Assembly (NCBI GenBank): GCA_024364735.1
Contig: JAGFNQ010005410.1
Location: 1-64,000, forward strand
Length of the DNA: 64,000 nucleotides
DNA from: Boesenbergia rotunda
Lineage: Eukaryota; Streptophyta; Magnoliopsida; Zingiberales; Zingiberaceae
Direction: 5' to 3'
Below, piece after piece: positions 34,995 to 46,300 of the stretch. Position 1 is the stretch's first letter, and every line of letters starts with the position of its first letter. The translations under genes and the position numbers were made by a program. The notes beneath the pieces were generated by a model. The model worked only from the letters and a program-made list of their open reading frames with translations, was not told where the DNA came from and made no database searches.

Positions 34995-35500
34995 TTATCA
35001 AATACATAGCATGGCATGAACATAAACATAAGTGAACATTCTTAAGCATGGCATAATACATGGCATAAATATAAACATACTAAACATTCTTAAGCATGGC
35101 ATGATACATGGCATAAACATAAATATAGTAAACATTCTAAGCATGGCATGATACATGGCATAAACATAAACATAGTAAACATTCTTAAGCATGGCATGAT
35201 ACATGGCATAAACATAAACATAGTAAATATTCTTAAGCATGGCATGATACATGGCATAAACATAAACATAGTAAACATTCTAAGCATGGCATGATACATG
35301 ACATAAACATAAACATAGTAAACATTCTTAAGCATGACATGATACATTCTTAAGCATGGCATGATACATGGCATAAACATAAACATAGTAAACATTCTTA
35401 AGCATGGCATGATACATGGCATAAACATAAACATAGTAAACATTCTAAGCATGGCATGATACATGGCATAAACATAAACATAGTAAACATTCTAAGAATT
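34995..35500 (+). repeat. Tandem array, about 10 copies of a 47-49 bp unit
   Basis: The unit is cattctaagcatggcatgat followed by acatggcataaacataaac and atagtaaa. Copies begin about every 48 bp, with one truncated copy near 35330-35350. Open frames across it (MYHAML, MFMPC phrases) are by-products of the repetition. Confidence 0.9.
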
Positions 35501-36179
35501 CTTGACATGGCATACTACATGGTATAAACATGTCTATAAGGTGTAAACCAACTTGTATGGCCTAAACATAGATATACTTCCTATCATAGCATGTGAACAT
35601 CTTCTTAACATAATCATGGCATAGATCATTTAAGCTCATGCATCTTTCTTAACATGAAGCGTAAGCATAAAATCTTATTAGCATAGCATAATGCATAACA
35701 TGAATGAATGCATGAGTGGAATGCATATACATAAGGATGCTTAACTTTTAAAAACATACTTTTAAATGCTTAAACATAATCATCATATCATTGGGCCCTG
35801 GCTTGTACCCCCTAAGTAAATACGAGGTAGCTAGCCTCCACCTACTAGGGTAAGGATAGCATAGTCGGTAGTCCCCGAACCGAGGCGTTCTTAAGGTGCC
35901 CATCCCTGTTGCACAGCTTCGGTAGTGCCAGAACCGTGGACAACATAGTCGGTAGTCCAGAACCGGGGTGTTCTTAAGATACCCATCCCTTGGACCCATA
36001 CTTCGGTCCGGTACAAGCCCATTCATAAAGTAAAATACATTACATGCTTCATCATTCATAAGACATTCATGGCATCTTTAACATAGCATAACTTGTTACG
36101 GCTCGGCCCGTCTACCGGCCCATTTACCGGTCCTCACGACCGCCGTACCGTCGACCATCGACCATGCCGTTTAGCATAT

Positions 36180-36620
36180 TTATGCCTTAAAGACATAAGC
36201 ATCATCTTTCATTCATAACATGGCATGCATCTTCTTTCGTAAAAATATGGCATGCATCATCATTCATAAAACATGGCATGCATCATCCTTCGTAAAACAT
36301 GGCATACATCATTCTTATCATGAACATAAACATAACATACTTATCATGGCATCATTCTTATCATGAACATGAACAGGACATACCTATCATGGCATCATTC
36401 TTAACATGAATATGAACCTAACATACTTATCGTGGCATCATTCTTATCATAAACATAAACCTAACATACTTATCGTGGCATCATTCTTATCTTGAACATA
36501 AACCTAACATACTTATCATGGCATCATTCATATCATAAGCATACACAATAACATAGCATGGTTCTTAACATAACATGAGCATATAACATAGCATGGTTCT
36601 CTACATAACATAAGCATACA
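36180..36620 (+). repeat. Second tandem array in the solo LTR
   Basis: Variable copies of catggcatcattcttatcat with aacataaacataacatact, period roughly 45-60 bp. It is related in wording to the first array (CATGGCAT, AACATAAAC), so both may have grown from the same seed. Confidence 0.75.
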
Positions 36621-37884
36621 TAGGTAGGACTTCCATAAACATGCTACCTACCATCCAAGTGCATGGCATAAAACATAAGACATTCATAAATAACCCTATT
36701 AAGCATGGCATCCAAATCATAACCATACAAACATAAAACATGGTGCTTGAGGTTAGGGTTATAGGTAACATGCTTTCTACCACATGCTTGAACCTACATA
36801 TATGTATATACACTTCATGGTAAACATAAACCATCATTCTTTGAACCCTAACTCCACCCCAAACCCTAGATACATGGCTGGGCCGAACCCTATAGGGAGG
36901 AGTTTCATCAATTCCATAAACATGTAAGATAGCATAAGGTAAAGGAACAACCATACATCATCTATGAGTCCATAGGACGCCCTTGGGGCTCATGATTAGG
37001 GTTAACCCTAACCTTTAGGTCCCCTTCCTAGGGCTGGCCGAAACCTAATAAGACATGGGTGCATGGAAAAATTCCATTAACATCCCCAATCAACCATTAA
37101 ACATTCACCATACCATACCATAGGGTCATTAGGGCCTTTACTTGAGGTAAGCCCCTAACCCTTGACCCTAGGCTCTTCTTGGCCGAACCCCATAAGGTCA
37201 CAAAACCTTGTAAAAATTTCACATAAATCGCTTCCTCCTCCCTTTGTATCATAAGGGTACACAAGATACATGAGTGAAGGGTTAAATCCAACTCTAGCCA
37301 TGAAAATCCCTATAATGGTACCCCACCCTAAGGGGGTCTTAGGGTACTCCAAAAATTCCCATAAATTATATTTATTCCATAAACATCATGAGAACACCTT
37401 AGAAAGCATAATCAAGATTTTTAACATCATCATGGACCCCAAAACCTTGGTGGCCGAAAGTCATAAGGGTCTAAACATGTTTTTTTCTCAACATCAAAAC
37501 CCAACATCAAACCTTATATTATGCTAAAAATCATGAAAATCATAAGGAACTATTATACCACAGGTGAGGGAGTCTTACCTTGGTTGATCTTGATTATAAA
37601 CCTTAAATTTGAGAGAAGGATGGAAGTCTTGTTGCCTCTTGACCACCCTTAGCCCTTGTACTCTTGTGAAAACCTTAGATCTTGGAGATGAAGCCTTGGT
37701 GGAACTTTTTCCAAGGGAGAATCCCCTCATGGGGTTTCGGCTAGGATGAAGAAGGAGGAAGAAAGAAACTCCCATTCCCCCTCTTTATAACACATTAAGG
37801 AGGGTAAGTGAAGAGTCATGGTGTCTCTTCATCTTCCCTTAAGCCTTAACCAAACTCCATTTTATTCCCTCATAACATTCCCTT

Positions 37885-37953
37885 GCTAGGTGAGTTGGTT
37901 AGAGCATGCATGGTTGTACAAGAGATCCAAGGTTCAATCCTTGGTCTATGCAC
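37885..37953 (+). other. tRNA-like segment in the solo LTR
   Basis: gctaggtgagttggttagag resembles a tRNA D-arm and A box, and ggttcaatcc (37931-37940) is a B box with a pairing T-stem (ccaaggttcaatccttgg). The spacing of 45 bp between boxes fits a tRNA. The acceptor and anticodon stems are not convincing, so this is a tRNA relic or SINE head and not a working tRNA gene. Confidence 0.45.
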
Positions 37954-38675
37954 CTTATTTTTATTTTATTTTTCCTTTTAATTTCTATTATTTTCCCCAA
38001 AATTCCGAAAATCCTCTAAAAATTCCCCCATAATTATGTTAATATTTCTCATTAAAATCCCTTTATATTTCTATAAATTTTTACCTAAAATTCACCAATA
38101 ATCATGGTACTAGAAAGCCCATATAAGGCCCATTAGTGCCTATTTTCCAATTTAAATAGGGAGTCATGCTAAAACTCATCCATAATCATACTAATATTCC
38201 TAATTAAAATCCATTTATATTTATATTAAATTCTACCTAAAATCCACTAATAATCATGGTACTAGAAAAGCCCATATAAGGCCCATTAGTACTTAGTTTC
38301 TCAATTTACATGAGAAAAATCATCGATTTCTAGGCTAAGGTTCATACTAATATCTCTAGGTCCCTCGGAAAATTATCTACACATGATCAATATTTTGAAG
38401 AAAATATTGAGAGAATTTTCCGGGTCGTTACAGCTAGGGTAGCATATAATTATGGCAAGAAGGGGGAGTCCGAAAATAGCAAGGGGGTGCCATTTAAAAG
38501 GAAAAAGAAGGACTTAACCAAGGACAATGTGTCTAAGGTTAAGAAAGTTAAGTTTGTAGACCAAGAGTCATCGGAGGTACACCGATGTGGCCTAGTGGTT
38601 GTTGAGTCACCTAGGGAGGTGGCTAGGGCTAAAAGCTCAAGGGGGAGCTCTAGGAGCCATTGGGATATATGGTGA

Positions 38676-39342
38676 ATGGATCTCGGGAGGTATTCTCCTA
38701 GAGGTCTAGATAGACCATGGAGTGTGCTAAAAGAGTTGGAGACAGACTTAAGTTTCAATTCTTGGGTTTTGACACGTTGGATTTGAGTTTCATGCATGGA
38801 AATATGACACTGGGGTCATAAATCATGAAAGTTAGTTTTTGATGTATAAATGCCTTATAAATCAATGCTAGGGATGCATTGTGGATTGGTATGGGCAAAG
38901 ACATTAAGAGGAAACCAAAACTAAGACTTTAGGTCAAAGTTTAATTGAACTAATTAGGTAGTTTTAGATTTTATGTCAATCATGGGAATGGTGATAGATA
39001 CATTTTTTGATATATTTTTTTTTCAAGTAGGTATGGGTACCACAAACCTCTCCACAAAATTTGAGAATTTTTGGAGATTTGTGGAATTTCTGGCGCATTT
39101 CTGAAGTTGGGTTTAGAAAGCTGAAAATTGAGTTTTCAGCGTGTCAGTCGACTGGTAACTGTCCCAATCGACTGGTAAAGGCTGATTTGGGTTTTTAGCC
39201 ATTGAAAAATGTCCAAATGATGTAAAACAAGTGTATGGGGGGGGGGGGGCTAGTACACTGGATTTATGATCATTAGGGGTTAAAGAGTCCAATAAGGGGA
39301 AAATTGTTGGAGTCTTTTGATGTATAGTAAAGGGGGAGAAGT
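38676..39342 (+). mobile_element. Non-coding 3' region of element C, part 1
   Basis: No ORF is supported. It contains cagtcgactg-type palindromic motifs near 39140-39175 and an 11-G run at 39238-39249. Confidence 0.4.
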
Positions 39343-40566
39343 AAGAGTTGCCTTTAGGCATAGGCCTTAAAGGCCTATGCCTAGGGCCTCAATTTTTATT
39401 GGGGTCCATTATTTTTGATATATTAAATATATTTTTATTATCTATTTTAAGGGAATGGAAAAGAATAGGGTCTTGATAAAAAAAATCACGTATTTCAGTT
39501 TTTAGTCAAAACTACAGATTTTATAAAAATCTAATTATGATTTCAATGGATAGAGTCATAAGGGCTCTCTTTTTAATATTTTAAATTTAATTTTTATTAT
39601 GTATGCTATATTATAAGATCTAATGTATTCCACTTCAATATCTTTCAACCATAGTCTTCTCTCGTTATATTTATTTTTTGTTAGTGACGCATTCTCTTCT
39701 GATTGGTAAGAACATGAATTAGAAATTTTTTTTATCCATGCAATGCAAAATAAAAATATTAGTCTTTTTTCTAGTTCCCCCTCTTCCCTTGACTAGCTCT
39801 CCCTCTTTGTACTTCTCTCGCTTGTTGATATTGGGAAAGAGAAATTACACCTAACGTTGATCCGGTTGGTACTATTATGCTCCTTGCTTAATTAAATTCA
39901 AATGCTGAGCGATTCATCCATATTATGTTCAATCGAAATAAAGGACTTTATTATTTTTGAGCAATAGTGAGTTAAATATCTTTGTCATTTCGCTTCCGTG
40001 ATAGACATTAGGTTTAACTTTTATTTATATGTATTTATAGAAATAAATTTTTTAATTTCCCTTTTATTTCTATTCTATCATTTACAACTATTTTGGTTTA
40101 GGTGATGAAAATACGATTTATTTTTTCTTTTGTTCTGTGTCTAAAATGACGTATTTAGTTCTTAATAAATGATAATGGCTGGTTTGATCTCGCTATGATC
40201 GTCATTTTCTAAAGATTATATTGAGTTTTATCATTTTGTATATATATTTTTTATTTATTTATTTTTTTTGTGATTTACAGTGATGATGAGTTGAGAATGA
40301 AAATATGATTTTGTTTTTTATTATTGCCCCATTTCATTTACTCCTTTTTGTAAGAGTTGTTATCTTCATCTTTTATTTGAGTAATTAGACATATATTTTT
40401 TTTATCTTTCTTAGTTTTTAAAAAATTTTGAATACATTTGTTTTTGATCAAGTCGGTTGTTAGTTGCAAGACCGAATGAAAAAGGACGAGTAAATTTTTT
40501 TTAAAACAATGTTAAAGACCTAATTTTTTTTTCATTTAGGGCCTTAAATATGCTTGGGACGGCCCT
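39343..40566. mobile_element. hAT-like non-autonomous DNA element in element C
   Basis: The flanks both read GAGAAGT (39336-39342 and 40567-40573), close to the 8-bp duplication of hAT elements. The right end read inward is AGGGCCGTCCCAAGCATATT, a typical hAT terminus. The left end (gcctttaggcataggcctta) is related but rearranged, with a small palindrome. The interior is A/T-rich and non-coding. Confidence 0.55.
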
Positions 40567-40573
40567 GAGAAGT

Positions 40574-40882
40574 GTTGGGTTTAAGTGGGAAACCAAACAC
40601 ACCTTTGCAGGAAATCCTAGGTCTAGGGAGAGCCTAGGTAAAGGGGGAGCATTGTTGCTCCGTTGTTGGCATAAGGGGGACCTTGGAGAGGTTCTTAAAA
40701 AGCCTTTGTAAGTTCAATGTAGGGGGAGCCTTGGGAAGGTTGTAAAAAACTCATTTTGGTAAAAAGTCCTAACTTAGAGAGGTTAGGTGTGGGGATGCCT
40801 TGTGATAGGATCCATGCATGTTTGCATTTATATTTGTTTTCCCTAACTTAAATGTATTGCCAAACATCAAACAGAGGGAGAT
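40574..40882 (+). mobile_element. Non-coding 3' region of element C, part 2, with repeated polypurine tracts
   Basis: aaagggggagc (40640), ataagggggac (40671), gtagggggagcc (40721) and cagagggagat (40871) precede the 3' LTR. Multiplied polypurine tracts are a known trait of Sireviruses. Confidence 0.55.
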
Positions 40883-40971
40883 TGTTAGGGCAATCTATGA
40901 TCCGGAGTGACCATGTTTTTTTTATGCTTGGGCAAAGGGTTTAAGTTAGGGTTACCATTATTATTTGATAT
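40883..40971 (+). mobile_element. 3' LTR of element C, truncated after about 90 bp
   Basis: tgttagggcaatctatgatc and the following 70 bp match the beginning of the 5' LTR at 32168. The match is cut at the start of the next LTR head at 40972. Confidence 0.75.
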
Positions 40972-41245
40972 TGTTGGACCTTGGATGGCTAGAGAGGGGG
41001 GTGTGAATAGCCAGACACTTAAAATTTTGGCTTTTGAAGTTTCTTTCTGCACTTGGGGTTAGCAGCAGAAGCAATAACACAAAACAGAAAAAACAAGACA
41101 GAGAACAAAACAACACAGAAAGACACAGAGGGATTTACAAGGTTCGGGGATAACTTGCCCCTACTCCTTGGCGTGCCAGTAAGGTGGGCGATCCCTTGAT
41201 CATCGACAGATCAAGCCCCAGAAATCCGGATAATTAAGACTTCTT
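40972..41245 (-). mobile_element. Truncated Copia LTR head 1
   Basis: It starts TGTTGGACCTTGGATGGCT with the C-tract-type motif gctagagaggggggtgtgaatag. It includes gttcggggataacttgcccc. It is cut where a similar LTR starts at 41246. Confidence 0.6.
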
Positions 41246-41467
41246 TGTTGGTGCTTGGATGGCTAGAGAGGGGGGGGTGAATATAGCCAGACACAATCCT
41301 TTTCTCTTTAAGGGTTTTCTGCACTTTAGAGTTAGGCAGCGGAAGCAAACAACACAAAACAGAATTGCAGAAACTAAAAACACCAAAAACCCTAAACTAA
41401 GCACAAGATCAAAATGCTAACAAGGAGGATTTACAAGGTTCGGGGATAACTTGCCCCTACTCCTTGG
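41246..41467 (-). mobile_element. Truncated Copia LTR head 2
   Basis: It begins TGTTGGTGCTTGGATGGCTA, closely related to head 1, and ends in the same phrase (acttgcccctactccttgg), at which the LTR of element E begins at 41468. Confidence 0.6.
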
Positions 41468-42396
41468 TGAAGGATCGTCTAGGCATGCTAGAGGGGGGGT
41501 GAATAGCACTTTATCGTCGTTTGATCTCTACAGAATTGTTAGCACAGCGGAAATAATATGCAAAGGAAATCAAGACAATGCTAACGACAATATTTTTACT
41601 TGGTATCCACCCAGATGGGTGAAGTCCAAGGATCCACGCCGCGAGCACCACTTTCACTATCGAAAACTCTCCTTGAGGTGGAGAAACCTTTACAGTCGAT
41701 CTTCCTCTCTACAGGATGAAGAAATATGAGAGAGGAAGTATGAAACAATCTTCAGACGAGCAGCACTTCGACACTGTACGGAACCGTACCGTGCTCGTGC
41801 AAAAAGGTGCTCCTTTTATAGGTGAACAGGACAAACTCGCAGTCTGTCCAGCCCCGCACCAGTCGGTTGCCCCAAGGGCAGTCGACTGGTCTAGCATTAA
41901 TTGCTAGCCAATGGCTAGTTTTTGGGCTATACCAGTCGACTGCCCCATGGGCAGTCGACTGGTCCGAGGCCGAAAACTTTCTGTGGGTTTTGGCAGTCGA
42001 CTGCCCCATGGGCAGTCGACTGCCCTGCCTCACAGCTCAGCTCCAGCCACTCCGGACCTTCTCATTCACGTATGCCTTCAGGTCTGCTCCCTTGGCTTGC
42101 CTCTTGAAGTCCTCTTCCTCTGGCTATCGTCCCTCGAATGCGCACGCAAGCCTTCCCTTGGCTTGCCTCCATGCCACCCTTCACGTGTGCCCTTGAAGTC
42201 CACTTCCCTGCTTGCCCTTAGAGCTCTCCTCCCTTGGCTCTGGTCCCTCGGATATGTCCAATATGTGTGATTCTCCAAGTCCTGCAAACTCAATCACACA
42301 CATCAAATACAACATAACACTCTAACCTTAAACATATTCAATCACACACATCAAAACCATGATCTTCCAATCATTTAACGGCCGATTGCCTCAACA
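41468..42396 (-). mobile_element. 3' LTR of Sirevirus-like element E
   Basis: TGAAGGATCGTCTAGGCATG...gattgcctcaACA, followed by a polypurine tract on the minus strand (aaaaagggggagat). It is homologous over its whole length to 47994-48917 and 54701-55633, but is the most different of the three. It contains 15-bp-arm hairpins such as accagtcgactgccc / complement (41931-41963). Confidence 0.85.
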
Positions 42397-43365
42397 ATCT
42401 CCCCCTTTTTGATGTGTGGCAATATGTTTAAGTTAGAGATAAATAACAGCCACAATAACAATAGCAAAAGATAGGAATTGAAAAAGCATAAGACATAGTA
42501 ACCCTAAGAGGTAACCTCCCCCTTAACCTATGTATTCTCCCTATTTTCAATTCTAATCATAATCCAAGTTAAGTTTTCACTTAACACTCAACAATCTTAA
42601 AAATGTAAGACATATCAGAACCTAAGAGATAACCTCGCCCTTAATCCATGTCTTCTCCCTATTTTTAATCATTCAAAGTTTAAGTGAGAAGGAAAACCTT
42701 AAGCCATTCATTTCAAGTTAAAATTCTAACTTAAACCACTCATTCTCCCCCTTTGACACCATCAAAAGGATTGCCTCAAGCAACCCAACCCTAGGGTATC
42801 AAAAGTGAGAATAATGAATTTCTGAAATTTCTCACAGTAGCTGAAAAACACACGTGCCAGTCGACTGCCCATGGGGCAGTCGACTGATACGCTACCAGTT
42901 TCATTTTTCAGGTTTTCTGCCGAATTTCAGAAACCTCCAGAAAAATCAAAAAAATTCTAAAAATTGTAAAATTTTGCAGACATGTTTGAAATGATATACT
43001 CTACCAGAGAAAAATAATAGCCCATATAAAATTTTAAATATGCATAACTTTTGATAAAAATCCAAAAACTTTGAAAACCACTACATTTTGTATCACCCTT
43101 CAATCCAATTTTGCAATTATGTAACTTTCAAAAGCATGGAAAAGTATATAAAGCATAAAATGGTTTTCAAAGGTTTAAAATGTCCAACTATGATCTTTGG
43201 GCAAAATGTCCATTGATTAAACACTTGTCTTCCCCATAGTTGGTCTAGTTTTCATATTTTGATACTTCTAATGGTCCAACAATGTGCCACAAGCACAAGT
43301 GAGCCAAATGTATCATCCTAATGGATCAAGCACCCTTTTTCAAAGCTAATATCTCCAAGTTCATC
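42397..43365 (-). mobile_element. Non-coding 3' region of element E with repeated polypurine tracts
   Basis: ctccccctt-type tracts (42398, 42517, 42745) are spaced through the region. A 13-bp-arm hairpin (cagtcgactgccc) lies at 42858-42886. The same layout occurs in element F at 48918-49888. No ORF is supported. Confidence 0.6.
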
Positions 43366-46300
43366 CTAAACTTCCACAAAACACATTCCAAAGCCTCTTC
43401 TTAAGGATGTAAACTCCGATTCGAGAAGAGGCTTGGTAAAGATGTCGGCTAGGTTCGACTTTGATTCAACATAGTGTAGTTCTATGTCTCCCCTTGCCAC
43501 ATGGTCTCTAATGAAGTGATGTTTCACTTCAATGTGTTTTGTCCTAGAATGGTGAACCGGATTTTTGGTCAAATTGATTGTACTTACATTATCACACAAG
43601 ACTTTGACCTTTGTGTAATGTAACTCATAATCTTCTAAGGTGTGCATGATCCAAAGGAGTTGGGAAACACACCCACCCATTGCCACATATTCTGCTTCCG
43701 TTGTTGATAGGGCAACGCATGATTGTTTCCTACTACTCCAACTAACTAAGGAAGACCCAAGGAATTGACACTCTCCACTAGTGCTCTTCCTATCTAGCTT
43801 ACAACCCGCATAATCAGAGTCGGTGTATCCAATTAGATCAACACTAGGGGTTCTAGGATACCAAAGTCCGACATTGAGGGTACCTTTGACATACCTTAGG
43901 ATCCTCTTAACTACAACCAAATGGGACTCTTTGGCACAAGATTGGTACCTTGCACACATACCTACCGCAAAGAGTATGTCGGGTCTACTAGCGGTTAGGT
44001 ATAGGAGGCTACCAATCATGCTCCTATATTGTTTAGAGTCTACCATTTTCCCTTCAAGGTCACTATCCACTTTTACATTGGTTCCTATGGGTGTAGATGC
44101 TACCTTAGCATTTTCTAAACCAAATTTCTTTAACATTTCCTTAGCATATTTGGTTTGAAAAACATGTGTACCTTCATTAGTTTGCTTAACTTGAAGGCCT
44201 AAAAAGAAGGTTAACTCTCCTACAAGACTCATTTCAAATTCATCTTCCATACACTTGATGAATTCTTGTAGGAAGTCATTGTTTGTTGACCCAAAAATGA
44301 TATCGTCTACATAGACTTGGGCAACAAATATGTCCTTGTCCTTAGATTTTAGGAACAAAGTAGGGTCAATTGTTCCTCTCCTAAACCCCTTAGACACCAA
44401 AAATGAAGAAAGTCTTTCATACCAAGCCCGGGGAGCTTGTTTCAATCCATATAAGGCTTTTCTTAATTTGAACACGTGTCTTGGATAGTTAGGGTCCTCA
44501 AACCCGGGGGTTGCTCTACATAGACCTCTTCCTTAATGATCCCATTAAGAAATGCCGACTTCACATCCATTTGGTGGAGTGTGAAACCCATGTGAGCGGC
44601 ATAGGCTAGTAGAATTCTAATAGATTCTAACCTAGCTACGGGGGCATAAGTCTCATCATAATCTAGTCCCTCAACTTGGTTAAACCCTCTAGCTACCAAT
44701 CTAGCCTTGTTCCTAGTGATTTTACCTTGGTCATCTAGTTTGTTCCTAAAGACCCATCTTGTGGTTACAATGGTGCAATCATTGGGCCTAGGAACTAACT
44801 CCAAACTTCACTTCTCTCAAATTGATTTAGCTCTTCTTGCATGGCTAAAACCCAATCAGCATCTCCCAATGCTTCATCAATGGTCTTGGGTTCTAATTGG
44901 GAGATTAGAGCTATTTGACTAGTTTGATCCCTAAAATAGGACCTAGTCCTTACTCCTTGAGTTACATCACCAACTATTTGGTCAATAGGGTGATCATGGT
45001 GATGTCTCAAGGGCCTAGAGGTTGTGGGTTCATTTACTCCTTCTTCCTCATCCTCTAGGGTACTTCTTACTCCCCCTTGATCATTGCCCTCCAAATGTAG
45101 GTCTTGGATTCTTTGGGCAAAGGGTTGGACCTCTTCTATATCCTTATCAATTGAGGCTTTTCTAGGGTAGGTACTAGTTGTTTCATCAAATTTAACATTC
45201 GAGGACTCTTCAATCACTTTTGTCCTCTTGTTGTAAACTCTATAACCCCTACTAGTCAATGAGTACCCTACTAGAATTCCTTCATCGGCTTTTGACTCAA
45301 ATTTCCTTAGGTCATCTTTGGTATTTAAGATGTAGACTTTACATCCAAAGACCCTAAAATAGTGGACTTGAGGTACCCTTCCATTCCACAATTCAAAGGG
45401 TGTTTTCCCTAGAAACCTATGTACCAACACCCGGTTTTGAATATAGCAAGCGGTGTTAACCGCTTCGGCCCAAAAGTAGCTAGGAAGGGAATATGCATTA
45501 AGCATAGTCCTAGCAGCTTCTTGTAGGGCTCGGTTCCTTCTCTCAACTACCCCATTTTGTTGAGGAGTCCTTGGGCATGAAAATTCATGCTTGTATCCAT
45601 TTTCAACACAAAATTGTGTGAAACTTGCGTTTTGGAACTCCCCACCGTGGTCACTCCTAATTCGGTTTATTTTGGTATGTTTTTTGTTTTCAACCCTTTT
45701 ACTAAATCCTATAAAGATCTCTAGGGTATCATCCTTATGTTTCAAAAAATAAACCCATGTAAACCTAGAAAAATCATCTACTATGACTAGACAATATTTA
45801 CTCCCCACAAGTGAGGGAGTACTATGGCAATCAAAAAGATCTATATGCAAAAGCTCTAAAGGTAAAGAAGTAGTGGTTAGGGTTTTACCTTTGTGTGATG
45901 ATTTTGATTGCTTACCCTCTTGGCATGCATCACACAATTTGGTCTTCTCATACTTGATCATTGGTAGCCCCTTCACCAACTCTTCCTTGGCCACTCTTGC
46001 AATGCTTCTCATGTTGACATGTCCAAGTCTCCGGTGCCACAACCATCCTTCTTCTTCTTTGGACATGAAACACTTAGCAACATTGTTAGTAGCATAAGTA
46101 AGATCAAGATAATATAAATTTGCCTCTCTAAACCCTTCTAATATGATAGTATTTGATTCATTATGCCTTATTATACATTTCCTAGCATGAAATTCAACTC
46201 TAAAGCCGGCATCACATAATTGACTAACACTTAATAAATTGAACTTCATATCTTTGATTAGAAGTACCTTATGTATAGAAATAGTGGAAGATACCTCAAT

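Larger units (their letters stand above)
34505..38432. mobile_element. 3.9 kb solo LTR inside element C gag
   Basis: It begins TGTAACGCCCG and ends CGGGTCGTTACA. The 5-bp target duplication GCTAG is exact (34500-34504 and 38433-38437). TG...CA ends with a 5-bp duplication and no coding sequence point to a solo LTR left by recombination of a Ty3/gypsy element. TGTAACNCCC starts and very long LTRs are typical of Del/Tekay chromoviruses, so that is the likely family. Near-inverted termini alone would also suit a DNA transposon, but no transposase is present. The LTR contains two tandem arrays and a tRNA-like segment. Confidence 0.8.
33172..38675 (+). pseudogene. Copia element C gag, split by a solo LTR
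   Basis: The frame 33172-33681 starts MMEDKLGDDINTPPPYD and has the UBN2-type gag pattern (DFDYWRTRMKTCLG, AYELWNKLEE). A stop at 33679 precedes a Ser/Glu-rich linker and two CCHC knuckles: CFGCNKKGHYKDKC (about 33759-33800) and CFTCGELGHYHTKC (about 33897-33938). A further frame (33957-34503) is basic, then coiled-coil (RSLERENQALRAMLDKLEK) and ends with LGLGYRSK, a phrase also seen in elements E and F. The coding sequence is interrupted at 34505 by a solo LTR and resumes at 38438 (YNYGKKGESENSK), running to 38675. There is no pol. Confidence 0.78.

Noticed and set aside
34995..35500. CRISPR-like regularly spaced repeats
   Set aside because: The repeats are contiguous without unique spacers, and the setting is a plant LTR.
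34505..38432. Large DNA transposon with TGTAACG inverted ends
   Set aside because: The ends are TG...CA with an exact 5-bp duplication and no transposase, which fits a solo LTR better.
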